Source: Halomonas zincidurans B6
GTDB taxonomy: Bacteria; Pseudomonadota; Gammaproteobacteria; Pseudomonadales; Halomonadaceae
Direction of reading: 5' to 3'
DNA: 64,000 nt
NCBI RefSeq assembly: GCF_000731955.1
Contig: NZ_JNCK01000001.1
Location: 2,666,001-2,730,000, forward strand
The notes below the pieces were generated by a model. That model saw nothing but the letters and a program-made list of their open reading frames with translations, ran no database searches and was not told where the DNA came from. Below, in pieces: positions 19,047 to 28,119 of this stretch (positions are counted from its first letter, which is position 1; every line of letters begins with the position of its first letter). The position numbers and the translations under genes are program-made.

Positions 19047-20138
19047 TCAGCAGCGCACCCAGCCACCCGGCGCCTGGGCTACCCGACCCTCGAGCTCGAG
19101 TTCGAGCAAGCGCTGCTGGCAGAAGCCGAAGTCCCTGCCCGAGAGTTCGATCAGTAGATCGAGCGGCGTCGGCGAGCCGCTGAGCAGGTCGAGCAGCGCA
19201 TCGCCGCTCGGTGCCGCCGGATTCGCCGGATGCGTGGCCAGCGTCGACGAATCGCCTGTCGCGACCCAATGGCCGAGCTCGAGCAGGATGTCGGCAAGCT
19301 CGCTGACCAGCGTCGCGCCCTGCTTGAGCAGCGCCAGGCAGCCCTGGGCCTGCGGATTGTTGAGCGAGCCGGGCAGCGCGAACACTTCACGGTTCTGCTC
19401 GGCGGCCAGCCGCGCGCTGATCAGCGAGCCGCTCTTCTCGGCCGCCTCGATGACCAGCACGCCCAGCGACAAGCCGGTGATCAGCCGGTTGCGGCGCGGG
19501 AAGAACGCCGGATTGGCGCGCGTCCCCGGCGCGTACTCGCTGAGCAGCAGCCCGCCCTCGCCGCGCATGCGCCGATAGAGCTCGGCGTGGCGCGCCGGGT
19601 AGGTGACATCGATGCCGCAGCCCAGCACACCGATACTGCGCCCCCGCGCATCGAGCGCAGCCTGATGGGCGCGCCCGTCGATGCCCAGCGCCATGCCGCT
19701 GGTCACGCACAGCCCCGCCGCGGCCAGTTCGCCGGCGAAGCGCGCGGCGTTGCCGAGCCCCTCGCGGGTCGGTCGCCGCGTGCCGACGATCGCCAGCCCG
19801 GGTGCCTCGAATGCGGCGAGATCGCCGATCGCCCACAGCAGCGGCGGCGGGTCGGGAAGCTCGTCGAGCAGCGCCGGCCAGGCGTCATGGCCGGGATAGA
19901 GCAGGTGATGATCGGTCGCCGTGGCCTGCCAGTCCTGGGCACGCGCGATGAGCGCCGACAGCGGACTGCGCGCCGGATGATCGAGCCACAGCCGCAGGGC
20001 GTCGCGCCCCGGCGCCGGCAGCATCGCCAGCCAGCCTTGCGGCCAGTCCGGTGCCTGGCGTTGCAGTTCGGCCAACCGCCGTGGCCCGATTCCCGGCAGG
20101 TGGGCCAGCGCCAGGGCGATTTCCGGGGTGGCCGTCAC
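19047..20138 (-). CDS. dprA: DNA-processing protein DprA
   Basis: A 363-aa protein that loads RecA on incoming single-stranded DNA during natural transformation. An N-terminal helical/SAM-like segment (ALAHLPGIGPRRLAEL) precedes the extended Rossmann fold with AIVGTRRPTREGLGNAARFAGELA, VTSGMALGIDGRAHQAAL, GCGIDVTYPARHAEL, and the signature ENR-like FPRRNRLITGLSLGVLVIEAAEKSGSLISARLA. A DprA_WH-type winged helix ends the protein (SPTPLDLLIELSGRDFGFCQQRLLELELEGRV). Its start overlaps the stop of the LysM gene by four bases. Other competence genes are not in the window. Confidence 0.96.
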   Translation of the reverse strand: MTATPEIALALAHLPGIGPRRLAELQRQAPDWPQGWLAMLPAPGRDALRLWLDHPARSPLSALIARAQDWQATATDHHLLYPGHDAWPALLDELPDPPPLLWAIGDLAAFEAPGLAIVGTRRPTREGLGNAARFAGELAAAGLCVTSGMALGIDGRAHQAALDARGRSIGVLGCGIDVTYPARHAELYRRMRGEGGLLLSEYAPGTRANPAFFPRRNRLITGLSLGVLVIEAAEKSGSLISARLAAEQNREVFALPGSLNNPQAQGCLALLKQGATLVSELADILLELGHWVATGDSSTLATHPANPAAPSGDALLDLLSGSPTPLDLLIELSGRDFGFCQQRLLELELEGRVAQAPGGWVRC

Positions 20139-21235
20139 GGCCGCCGCGCCGAGCCGGCGAGCAGATCGTCGCTACGCGGCGCATGGACCCGGTCGCCGAC
20201 TGCCAAGCTGCGCGTGGCGTGCATCACCAGCGCATAGCTGACCCGGTCGTAGAGTCGGAACACCATCAGCCAGCCGGCGTCCTCGCCGGGCAGTTGCACG
20301 GGTTCGCCGGTCTGCGGGTCGCTGAGCGTCTCGCCCTGCTGTTCGACGGCCAGCACCGCGCCGCGACTCAGACCGTCGCGCTGGCCCAGGTCGAGCGCCA
20401 CCACGTCCAGCCGGCCGATGAACTGCACGCCGCCCGGCACCGCCAGGATCCGACCCTCAAGCGGCTGTTCCGGCGCGTGAGGCTGGAAGGCCGGCGTCAC
20501 CGGCAGCGACTCCTGGGTCAGCAGCCGGTCGCCCTGGCGAATTTCCTGGCGCGAGGCGGTGACCCGCAACAGCGCAACGTCGCCATCGCGGCGCACTAGC
20601 CGGGCCTCGCCCAGGGTTTCCAGCTCGAGGCCCAGGAACTCGCCACTGTCGGGGTCGAGGTAACGCTCACCGCGACGATAGATGCCGAAGCGCTCGCCAG
20701 GCGGCAGTTCGCCGCGCACGTAGATGCGATCGCCGGCGCCGCTGACGATTCGCCGGTCGTCGCCGGCGATCACATAGGCGGCATTGTCGAACTCGCCCGG
20801 GCCGACGATGCGGTTGGCGTCGAGAAAGCGCTGCACGCTTTCCAGCGGCAGCGGCGGAATCGCCTCGCGCCGTGGCACCTCGCGAACCTGGGGCGAGAGC
20901 CGCACGACACCACCCTGGCCGGGCTCCAACCCCAGCCGCGGCTGGCCATTTTCCCGGTAGAGATAGATCACGTCGCCGGGGTAGATCCAGTGCGGGTCGT
21001 CGATCTGCGGGTTGCCGTCCCACACCTCGGGCCATTGCCAGGGGTGATCGAGAAAGCGTCCGGCGATGTCCCACAGGGTATCGCCCCGGGTCACGGTATA
21101 ACGGCTCGGCGCATCGTCACGCAGCGTGGCGGCCGCAGCGGGCTCGAACGGCAATAGCCCCCCGAGGGCGATACCCAGGGCCAGGGCCCCGAGCGCCAGC
21201 CAGCGCCGGCAGCCGCCGGCAGTTTGTTCACTCAT
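20135..21235 (-). CDS. LysM-domain envelope protein
   Basis: A 366-aa exported protein. A signal/anchor segment (WLALGALALGIALGGLLPF) is followed by one LysM domain (YTVTRGDTLWDIAGRFLDHPWQWPEVWDGNP through WIYPGDVIYL, about residues 45-95), which binds peptidoglycan glycans. The rest is a roughly 260-residue beta-rich region rich in short strands ending in a basic tail. I take ATG 21235 (MSEQTAGG) with GAGG and GGGG upstream; a TTG start at 21274 is possible. The LysM-dprA-tsaC-hemF order and the divergent def gene are conserved in gammaproteobacteria. It overlaps dprA by ATGA. Specific function is not established for this family. Confidence 0.9.
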   Translation of the reverse strand: MSEQTAGGCRRWLALGALALGIALGGLLPFEPAAAATLRDDAPSRYTVTRGDTLWDIAGRFLDHPWQWPEVWDGNPQIDDPHWIYPGDVIYLYRENGQPRLGLEPGQGGVVRLSPQVREVPRREAIPPLPLESVQRFLDANRIVGPGEFDNAAYVIAGDDRRIVSGAGDRIYVRGELPPGERFGIYRRGERYLDPDSGEFLGLELETLGEARLVRRDGDVALLRVTASRQEIRQGDRLLTQESLPVTPAFQPHAPEQPLEGRILAVPGGVQFIGRLDVVALDLGQRDGLSRGAVLAVEQQGETLSDPQTGEPVQLPGEDAGWLMVFRLYDRVSYALVMHATRSLAVGDRVHAPRSDDLLAGSARRP

Positions 21236-21405
21236 CCCCTGCGCCTCGTTATATTGTGTCTCATGCGTGTCCAAGCATTATCGTCAATGCCGCGCATAGC
21301 CTTGAACTATCATGGCGATATTCCGGGCATGGTTTCGTTCCATGCTACCGCGTCCTACAATACGGTACATATCCCTGCTTAACCCGAAACGGTATTTTCA
21401 ACGCC

Positions 21406-21912
21406 ATGGCCAAGCTAGAGATCCTCGAATACCCCGACGACCGCCTGCGCACCAAGGCCGCACCGGTTGTCGCTGTCGACGACGAGGTGCGCACCCTGGT
21501 CGACGACATGCTCGAAACCATGTACGACGCCCACGGCATCGGCCTGGCGGCCACTCAGGTCGACCAGCACCGTCGCATCATCGTCATGGATGTCAGCGAC
21601 GACCAGTCCCAGCCACGGGTACTGATCAACCCCGAGTACGCGCCGCTCGACGACGAGCGCGAGCCGATGCAGGAGGGCTGCCTGTCGATCCCCGAGTTCT
21701 ACGCCGAGGTCCCGCGCGCGTTGCGTGTACATCTCAAGGCGCTGGATCGCGACGGCACGCCTTATGAACTCGACGCCGACGGGCTGCTGGCGCACTGTAT
21801 TCAGCACGAGTGCGATCACCTCGAGGGACGGCTGTTCGTCGATTACCTGTCGCCGCTCAAGCGCGACCGGATCATGAAGAAGATGCAGAAGCGCCACAAG
21901 CAGATGGCCTGA
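21406..21912 (+). CDS. def: Peptide deformylase
   Basis: A 168-aa metalloenzyme that removes the N-formyl group from nascent proteins. The three family motifs are intact: GIGLAATQ (residues 44-51), EGCLSIPE (90-97, metal ligand Cys92), and HECDH (134-138, two His ligands and catalytic Glu). The start MAKLEILEYPD matches the family; the long open frame upstream lies over the divergent LysM gene. The Shine-Dalgarno is weak. A strong intrinsic terminator follows the stop, so def may be separately terminated from fmt, although the two act in one cycle. Confidence 0.97.
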   Translation: MAKLEILEYPDDRLRTKAAPVVAVDDEVRTLVDDMLETMYDAHGIGLAATQVDQHRRIIVMDVSDDQSQPRVLINPEYAPLDDEREPMQEGCLSIPEFYAEVPRALRVHLKALDRDGTPYELDADGLLAHCIQHECDHLEGRLFVDYLSPLKRDRIMKKMQKRHKQMA

Positions 21913-21942
21913 CGTCATCGACTGTCAATAGCATCTTTACAG

Positions 21943-21973
21943 CGCCGAGAGCCCCGAGGCCCTCGGCGTTTTT
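21943..21973 (+). terminator. Intrinsic terminator after def
   Basis: A 7-bp GC stem (CGCCGAG / CTCGGCG) with further GCC/GGC pairing inside is followed by TTTTT. It lies 30 bp past the def stop and upstream of fmt. Confidence 0.8.
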
Positions 21974-22029
21974 CGTTCGCGGGGCGATCCGCTACCATGG
22001 CGGCGTTCCCCGTCAGCAAGGCCCTTTCG

Positions 22030-23010
22030 ATGACCCGACCGTTGCGCGTGATCTTCGCCGGCACCCCCGACTTCGCCGCGCACAGCCTGCAAGCGCTGCT
22101 CGCCAGTCAGCATCAACTGCTCGCCGTGTATACCCAGCCCGACCGCCCCGCCGGTCGCGGCCGCAAGCTCACGCCCAGCGCGGTCAAGGCGCTGGCCCAG
22201 CAGCACCCATTGCCGGTCCATCAGCCGCAGAGCCTCAAGGATCCCGAGGCCCAGCGCGAGCTCGCCGCCTACTCGGCGGATGTCATGGTGGTAGTCGCCT
22301 ACGGCCTGCTGCTGCCCCAGGCGGTGCTCGACGCCCCGCGGCTGGGCTGTCTCAACGTCCACGCTTCGCTGCTGCCACGCTGGCGCGGCGCGGCGCCGAT
22401 CCAGCGCGCCATCGAGGCCGGCGACGCGCTGACCGGCGTGACCATCATGCAGATGGATGCGGGGCTGGATACCGGCGACATGCTGCTGACCCGCGAGACG
22501 GCGATCGACGCCACCACCACCGGCGGCGCGCTGCATGACCGGCTGGCCGCGCTGGGCGGCGAGGCGATCGTCAGCGCGCTCGATGCGCTGGCCGGGCCGG
22601 GACTGACCGCCACACCGCAACCCAGCGCCGGAGTGACCTACGCCGCCAAGCTGTCCAAGCCCGAGGCGGCGCTCGACTTCACTCGCCCGGCGGTGGAACT
22701 TGCCGCCAAGATTCGCGCCTTCAACCCCTGGCCGGTGGCCTGGACGATGCTCGACGACGCCCCGCTGCGGCTGTGGTTCGCCGAACCCGAGACCGGCGAG
22801 CAGGTCGCCACCGCCCCCCCGGGCACCCTGCTCGAGTCCGATGGCGAGGCGTTGCGCATCGCCTGCGGCGCCGAGAGCCGCAGCGTGCTGCGCGCGACCC
22901 GCGCCCAGTTGCCGGGTGGCAAGCCGCTTGACGTGCGCGAGCTGCTCAACGCCCGCGGCGAGCGTTTCACGCCCGGCAAGCGGCTGACCCGGGAGGGGGC
23001 GACATCATGA
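22030..23010 (+). CDS. fmt: Methionyl-tRNA formyltransferase
   Basis: A 326-aa enzyme that formylates initiator Met-tRNA using 10-formyl-THF. Start chosen at ATG 22030 (MTRPLRVIFAGTPDFA) with AAGG upstream; an ATG at 21997 would add 11 residues before the conserved beginning. Motifs: FAGTPDFAAHSL, the catalytic region NVHASLLPRWRGAAPIQRAI (Asn, His and SLLP loop), GVTIMQMDAGLDTGDML, and the C-terminal OB-fold domain from about residue 210 (AFNPWPVAWTML). Its stop overlaps the rsmB start as ATGA. The def-fmt-rsmB-trkA order is typical of gammaproteobacteria. Confidence 0.97.
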   Translation: MTRPLRVIFAGTPDFAAHSLQALLASQHQLLAVYTQPDRPAGRGRKLTPSAVKALAQQHPLPVHQPQSLKDPEAQRELAAYSADVMVVVAYGLLLPQAVLDAPRLGCLNVHASLLPRWRGAAPIQRAIEAGDALTGVTIMQMDAGLDTGDMLLTRETAIDATTTGGALHDRLAALGGEAIVSALDALAGPGLTATPQPSAGVTYAAKLSKPEAALDFTRPAVELAAKIRAFNPWPVAWTMLDDAPLRLWFAEPETGEQVATAPPGTLLESDGEALRIACGAESRSVLRATRAQLPGGKPLDVRELLNARGERFTPGKRLTREGATS

Positions 23011-24335
23011 GTCAGCCCGACGTTCGCGCCACCGCCGCGCGCCTGCTGGTCCCGGTACTCGACGGCCAGGGCTCGCTCGGCCATCTCGACGGCGGGCTTG
23101 CCGCGGCGGGCATCGCCAACCGTGACCGCGGCTTCGCCAAGGCGCTGTGCTACGGCGTGTGCCGCGCCCTGCCGCGTCTCGAGGCGCTGTCCGGCGAGCT
23201 GTTGCGCCAACCCTTCAAGCGACGCGATCTGGATGTTCAGGCGCTACTATTGATAGGGCTCTACCAGTTGCTCTACATGCGGGTGCCGCCGCACGCCGCG
23301 GTCGGCGAAACCAGCGGCGCCGCGCGCGCGCTGAGCAAGGAGTGGGCGACCCGCGTGCTCAACGGCTGCCTGCGGCGCTTCCAGCGCGAGAGCCAGACGC
23401 TCCAGGCCAGGGTCGACCGCGATCCGAGCGTGGCGCTTTTGCACCCGCCGTGGCTGCTCAAGAGCCTGCGCCAGGCCTGGCCCGACGACTGGCAGGCGAT
23501 CGCCGAGGCCAACAACCGGCCGGGGCCGATGACATTGCGCGTCAACTGTCGCCGCAGCTCGCGCGAGGCGTATCAGGCGCGGCTCGCCGAGGCCGGCTTG
23601 GCGGCCCGCGCCGCGCCGTATGCCGCCCAGGCGCTGACCCTCGACGAGGCCTGCGACGTCCAGACGCTGCCCGGCTTCGAGACGGGCGAGGTCAGCGTCC
23701 AGGACGAGGCCGCCCAGCTCACCGCCGAGCTGCTCGCTCCCGCGCTCGAGACCCGGCCCGGGGCGCGGGTGCTCGACGCCTGCGCGGCGCCGGGCGGCAA
23801 GAGCGCACACTTGCTCGAAACCTTCGCTATCGCGCTCACCGCGCTCGACAGCGATGCCCAGCGGCTGTCGCGCGTCGAGGCCACCCTCGCCCGACTGGGC
23901 CTGTCGGCGACGCTGACCCACGCCGACGCCGGCGAGCTGGCCTGGTGGGACGGCCAGGCGTTCGATGCGATCCTGCTCGACGCGCCCTGCTCGGGCAGCG
24001 GGGTGATCCGCCGCCATCCCGACATCAAGCGCCTGCGCCGGCCCAGCGACATCCGTGCGCTGGCCGGCCAACAGGCGCGTCTGCTCGACGCCTTGTGGAG
24101 GACGCTGACGCCGGGCGGCACGCTGCTCTACGCCACCTGCTCGGTGCTGCCCGAGGAAAACAGCCAACAGATCGCCGCCTTCCTGGCGCGCACCGCCGAT
24201 GCCCGGGCGACGCCGATCGACGCCGACTGGGGCCGCCCGGCCGGGGCCGGGCGCCAGCTGTTGCCCCAGGCCGGTGGCCATGACGGCTTCTTCTACGCCC
24301 GGCTGGTCAAGGAGTCGACAGGCCCCGGTGGCTAG
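23007..24335 (+). CDS. rsmB: 16S rRNA m5C967 methyltransferase
   Basis: A 442-aa SAM-dependent methyltransferase (Sun/Fmu). The N-terminal NusB-like RNA-binding domain spans about residues 5-130 (LGHLDGGLAAAGIANRDRGFAKALCYGVCR). The Rossmann domain has VLDACAAPGGKSAHLLE for SAM binding, ALDSDAQRLSRV, the LDAPCSGSGVIRRHPDIK motif with a catalytic Cys, and LLYATCSVLPEENSQQI with the second Cys. It methylates C967 of 16S rRNA. It is translationally coupled to fmt through a 4-bp overlap. The next gene, dodecin, is probably independent. Confidence 0.96.
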   Translation: MSQPDVRATAARLLVPVLDGQGSLGHLDGGLAAAGIANRDRGFAKALCYGVCRALPRLEALSGELLRQPFKRRDLDVQALLLIGLYQLLYMRVPPHAAVGETSGAARALSKEWATRVLNGCLRRFQRESQTLQARVDRDPSVALLHPPWLLKSLRQAWPDDWQAIAEANNRPGPMTLRVNCRRSSREAYQARLAEAGLAARAAPYAAQALTLDEACDVQTLPGFETGEVSVQDEAAQLTAELLAPALETRPGARVLDACAAPGGKSAHLLETFAIALTALDSDAQRLSRVEATLARLGLSATLTHADAGELAWWDGQAFDAILLDAPCSGSGVIRRHPDIKRLRRPSDIRALAGQQARLLDALWRTLTPGGTLLYATCSVLPEENSQQIAAFLARTADARATPIDADWGRPAGAGRQLLPQAGGHDGFFYARLVKESTGPGG

Positions 24336-24413
24336 CTTCTATACTGGATGATGGGTCCGTGAACGCTTCGGCGTGCCCCGGGTCCTCACCCATTCCGGCA
24401 TTTGGAGTTGCCC

Positions 24414-24629
24414 ATGTCCACCCACGTCTACAAGCACATCGAGCTCACCGGCTCCTCGCCCAAGGGAATCGAGGACGCCGTGGAGCAGGCCATCGCCCGG
24501 GCCAACGAGAGCCTGCACGACATGCGCTGGTTCGAGGTCACCGATACCCGGGGCCACATCGAGCATGGCCGAATCATGCATTGGCAGGTCACCGTCAAGG
24601 TCGGCTTCACGCTCACAGAGCCCGAGTGA
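24414..24629 (+). CDS. Dodecin family flavin-binding protein
   Basis: A 71-aa dodecin. The start MSTHVYKHIELTGSS (ATG 24414, GGAG six bases upstream) is preferred over a TTG 12 bases earlier. The beta-alpha-beta-beta fold is clear: KHIELTGSSPKGIEDAVEQAIARA, then the strand with the conserved Trp (MRWFEVTD) that stacks on flavin, then IMHWQVTVKVGFTL. Dodecins form hollow 12-mers that store or buffer riboflavin/FMN and are common in halophiles. It is probably monocistronic. It is followed at once by a 12-bp tandem repeat. Confidence 0.94.
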   Translation: MSTHVYKHIELTGSSPKGIEDAVEQAIARANESLHDMRWFEVTDTRGHIEHGRIMHWQVTVKVGFTLTEPE

Positions 24630-24641
24630 CGCGCCTGTGAG

Positions 24642-24701
24642 GCTCATGTGAAAGCTCACTTGAAAGCTCACTTGAAAGCTCACTTGAAAGCTCATTTTAA
24701 A
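24642..24701 (+). repeat. Five 12-bp tandem repeats after the dodecin gene
   Basis: Units of GCTCACTTGAAA: three perfect copies at 24654-24689, with one variant on each side (GCTCATGTGAAA and GCTCATTTTAAA). The last unit runs into the left inverted repeat of the block at 24694. No gene covers it. Confidence 0.85.
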
Positions 24702-25001
24702 AGGTTCTTCGCAGATCAGCGTGAAACGTCAAGGCCTCGCTATTGGGAATAAATTGCCTCCCACGCGACCCGGCCTGGATGGCCATTTGGAGCATGGGGC
24801 CGGGGATTTTTGTGGGAGGGAACTTGTTCCCGATTGGCGCCGCAGGCGCCCGGCATGGCCGGGAAGGTACAGTGCCCGCCGCCATCGCGAATGAATTCGC
24901 TCCCACAAGGACAAGCTAACCGGCAGGGGGCTGTGGGAGGGAGCTGGTTCGCGATGATCCGTGCCGCATTTCCCGGCAAAATGCGATGAACCTTTTAAAA
25001 T
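24694..25001. repeat. REP cluster bounded by 20-bp inverted repeats (MITE-like)
   Basis: Inverted repeats with one mismatch (ATTTTAAAAGGTTC[T/A]TCGCA) lie at 24694-24713 and 24982-25001. Between them are four REP-like units in alternating orientation: about 24741-24770 (minus), 24811-24835 (plus), 24878-24906 (minus) and 24932-24957 (plus). The shared core is TGTGGGAG, a variable palindrome, then TTC-CGAT. Alternating paired units resemble a BIME. No coding potential is seen in this roughly 300-bp block, and no target duplication is visible at its ends. The region up to trkA (25002-25128) holds nothing recognised. Confidence 0.75.
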
Positions 25002-25128
25002 AACGGGGTCCGGTCCACCGGGCCCTGTCCCCGCCCCGCTCGACTGGTTTATGCTTGCTCGCGTTTGAGAGCGCCCCGGTTGAACGCTCTTCCCAATCCC
25101 CGACCTTGCGCACGCGGACCCGACAACG

Positions 25129-26502
25129 ATGAAAATTATCATTCTGGGCGCCGGCCAGGTGGGCGGCACGCTGGCCGAACACCTCGCCCACGAGGAAAAC
25201 GACATCACGGTGGTCGATACCAGCACCGAGCGGCTGCGCGAGTTGCACAATCGTCTGGACATCCGCACCGTGACCGGACCCGCCTCCTATCCGATGGTGC
25301 TGCGCCAGGCCGGCGGCGAAGATGCCGACATGCTGATCGCGGTGACCAATTCCGACGAAGTCAACATGGTCGCCTGTCAGGTCGCGCACACGCTGTTCCG
25401 CACCCCGACCAAGATCGCCCGGGTGCGTGCCGCCGCCTACCTGACCCGCAAGGGCTTGTTCGCCAATGACGCGGTGCCGGTCGACGTGCTGATCAGCCCC
25501 GAGCAGGTGGTCACCGATCACATCCGCCGGTTGATCGTCTACCCGGGCGCGCTGCAGGTGCTCGAGTTCGCCGGCGGCCAGGTCCAGCTGGTGGCGGTCA
25601 AGGCCTATTACGGCGGGCCGCTGGTCGGCCAGGAACTGGGCTTCCTGCGCCGCCACATGCCCAACGTCGACACCCGCGTGGCGGCGATCTACCGTCGCAA
25701 CCGGGCGATCATCCCGCGCGGCGACACGGTCATCGAGGCCGACGACGAGGTGTTCTTCATCGCCGCGCGCAAGGACATCCGTGCGGTGATGAGCGAACTG
25801 CGCAAGGTCGAGCGCGACTTCCGCCGGGTGCTGATCGCCGGCGGCGGCAACATCGGCCAGCGCCTCGCCGAACACCTCGAGCACAGTCATCAGGTCAAGA
25901 TCATCGAGCACGACCTGGAGCGCTGCACGATGCTCTCCGAGCGCCTCGACCGCACCGTGGTGCTGCACGGCAGTGCGACCAGCAAGCGGCTGCTGATCGA
26001 GGAGAACATCGAGGACTGCGACATCTTCTGCGCGCTGACCAACGACGACGAGGTCAACATCATGTCGTCGATGCTGGCCAAGCGGCTGGGCGCCAAGAAG
26101 GTGCTGACGCTGATCAACAACGCCGCCTACGTCGACCTGGTCCAGGGCGGCGAGATCGATATCGCCATCTCGCCCCAGCAGGCGACCATCGGCGGCCTGC
26201 TGACCCACGTGCGGCGCGGCGACATCGTCAACGTCCATTCGCTGCGCCGCGGCGCCGCCGAGGCGATCGAGGCGATCGCCCACGGCGACTCGCGCTCGTC
26301 CAAGGTGGTCGGCCGGGCGATCGCCGAGATCGACCTGCCCGCGGGCACCACCATCGGCGCGGTGGTGCGCGGCAAGGACGTGCTGATCGCCCATGACGAC
26401 GTGGTCGTCGAGTCCGGCGATCACGTCATCCTGTTCGTGATCGACAAGCGACGTATCCGCGACGTGGAGCGGCTGTTCCAGGTCGGCCTGACCTTCTTCT
26501 GA
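25129..26502 (+). CDS. trkA: Trk system potassium uptake protein TrkA
   Basis: A 457-aa peripheral cytoplasmic regulator of the Trk K+ channel. It has the duplicated RCK architecture: RCK_N with NAD-binding GAGQVGG (residues 7-13), RCK_C with VVTDHIRRLIVYPGALQVLEFA, a second RCK_N with LIAGGGNIGQRLAEHL (about 227-243), then a second RCK_C with VGRAIAEIDLPAGTTIGAVVRG. It gates TrkH/TrkI in response to NADH and ATP/ADP. It lies 64 bp upstream of trkH. K+ uptake through Trk is central to the first phase of osmotic adaptation in halophiles. Confidence 0.97.
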   Translation: MKIIILGAGQVGGTLAEHLAHEENDITVVDTSTERLRELHNRLDIRTVTGPASYPMVLRQAGGEDADMLIAVTNSDEVNMVACQVAHTLFRTPTKIARVRAAAYLTRKGLFANDAVPVDVLISPEQVVTDHIRRLIVYPGALQVLEFAGGQVQLVAVKAYYGGPLVGQELGFLRRHMPNVDTRVAAIYRRNRAIIPRGDTVIEADDEVFFIAARKDIRAVMSELRKVERDFRRVLIAGGGNIGQRLAEHLEHSHQVKIIEHDLERCTMLSERLDRTVVLHGSATSKRLLIEENIEDCDIFCALTNDDEVNIMSSMLAKRLGAKKVLTLINNAAYVDLVQGGEIDIAISPQQATIGGLLTHVRRGDIVNVHSLRRGAAEAIEAIAHGDSRSSKVVGRAIAEIDLPAGTTIGAVVRGKDVLIAHDDVVVESGDHVILFVIDKRRIRDVERLFQVGLTFF

Positions 26503-26566
26503 GCGTTTCTTCGAACCACGGACACTCGCCAGTGACGATGCCCCATTCGACAAGGAACATGCGCTC

Positions 26567-28015
26567 TTGAGCCCCCGCGTCACCCTGCGCATCCTGGGCT
26601 TGCTGCTGATGCTGTTCAGCCTGACCCTGCTGCCGCCGATCCTGATCTCGTGGCTGTTCGTCGACGGCGTGTGGGAAGCCTTCGCCGTCGCCCTGGCGAT
26701 CACCGCGGCCACCGGCGCGCTGCTCTACGTGCCCAACCGCAATGCACGCAAGGAGCTGCGCACCCGCGACGGCTTCGTGATCACGGTGATGTTCTGGAGC
26801 GTGCTGGGGCTGTTCGGGTCGCTGCCGCTGATGCTCGCCAGCGACCCGGCGCTGTCGTGGACCGACGCCGTGTTCGAATCGTTCTCGGGGCTGACCACCA
26901 CCGGCGCCACGGTAATCACCGGCATCGACCTGCTGCCCGACTCGATCCGCTACTACCGCCAGCAACTGCAGTGGCTGGGCGGGATGGGTATCGTGGTGCT
27001 GGCGGTGGCGATCCTGCCGACACTGGGCATCGGCGGCATGCAGCTCTATCGCACCGAGATCCCCGGCCCGCTCAAGGATTCCAAGCTCACCCCGCGCATC
27101 ACCGAGACCGCCAAGGCGCTGTGGTACATCTACGCGGCGCTGACGCTGGCCTGCTTTCTCGCCTACTGGGCGGCCGGCATGAACTGGTTCGACGCCCTCG
27201 GCCACAGCTTCTCGACCGTCGCCATCGGCGGTTTCTCGACCTACGACGCCAGCATCGGCTACTTCGACAGCGTGGCCATCGAACTGATCGCCGTGTTCTT
27301 CATGATCGTGTCGTCGATCAGCTTCGGCCTGCATTTTGCCGTGTGGCGCGAGAAGCGCATCCGGCACTACCTGGCGGACCCCGAGTTCCGCTTCTTCGTC
27401 GGCTTTCTGCTGCTGCTCAGCCTGATCAGCATCGCCACCCTGCTGATCACCCGGACCCACGACGGCCTCACCGCGCTGCGTCACGGGCTGTTCGAAGCGG
27501 TATCGATCGCCACCACCGCCGGCTTCGGCGTCGCCGACTTCTCGGCCTGGCCCGGCGCGCTGCCGTTTCTGCTGTTCGTCGCCGCCTTCGTCGGCGCCTG
27601 CTCGGGGTCCGCCGGCGGTGGCATCAAGGTGGTGCGCATCCTGCTGATCCTCAAGCAGGGCATGCGCGAGGTGCTGCGGCTGATCCACCCCAACGCGGTG
27701 ATCTCGATCAAGGTCGGCAAGGCGCGGATTACCGACAACGTGGCCCAGGCGGTCTGGGGCTTCTTCTCGGTCTACGTGATGCTGTTCCTGCTGATGCTGA
27801 TCGGCCTGCTCGCCACCGGGCTCGACCAGGTCACCGCCTGGTCGGCGGTGGGCGCGGCGCTCAACAACCTGGGGCCGGGGCTCGGCGAGGTCGCCAACGA
27901 TTACGGCGATATTCCCGCGCTGGCCAAATGGATCCTGGTGGCGGCGATGGTGCTCGGCCGACTGGAAATCTTCACCGTGCTGGTGCTGTTCACGCCGGCC
28001 TTCTGGCGCCGCTAG
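26567..28015 (+). CDS. trkH: Trk potassium transporter membrane subunit
   Basis: A 482-aa K+ channel/transporter subunit with four selectivity-filter repeats: FSGLTTTGATV, STVAIGGFSTYDAS, SIATTAGFGVADF and ALNNLGPGLGEV. The start is a TTG at 26567 (LSPRVTLRILGLLLMLFSL) with AAGGA about 11 bases upstream; no in-frame ATG upstream is credible. The C-terminal GRLEIFTVLVLFTPAFWRR is typical. It forms the pore regulated by TrkA. Halomonads often have two paralogues, TrkH and TrkI, and the sequence alone does not let me say which this is. Confidence 0.95.
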   Translation: MSPRVTLRILGLLLMLFSLTLLPPILISWLFVDGVWEAFAVALAITAATGALLYVPNRNARKELRTRDGFVITVMFWSVLGLFGSLPLMLASDPALSWTDAVFESFSGLTTTGATVITGIDLLPDSIRYYRQQLQWLGGMGIVVLAVAILPTLGIGGMQLYRTEIPGPLKDSKLTPRITETAKALWYIYAALTLACFLAYWAAGMNWFDALGHSFSTVAIGGFSTYDASIGYFDSVAIELIAVFFMIVSSISFGLHFAVWREKRIRHYLADPEFRFFVGFLLLLSLISIATLLITRTHDGLTALRHGLFEAVSIATTAGFGVADFSAWPGALPFLLFVAAFVGACSGSAGGGIKVVRILLILKQGMREVLRLIHPNAVISIKVGKARITDNVAQAVWGFFSVYVMLFLLMLIGLLATGLDQVTAWSAVGAALNNLGPGLGEVANDYGDIPALAKWILVAAMVLGRLEIFTVLVLFTPAFWRR

Positions 28016-28119
28016 GCGACACCGGAAAATTCGCGGCACTCACCCGGCCACTCGTTGGTTTGGCCTGGCTCGCCGCGATGTGGATAATCGAGCTTCTGCC
28101 TTACAGCCAGCGAGCCCCC

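Noticed and set aside
26650..28119. A very long plus-strand frame (to 29343) running through trkH into the TraB-family gene
   Set aside because: The first 490 codons are a shadow of trkH in another frame with no domain; only the part from 28120 matches a family.
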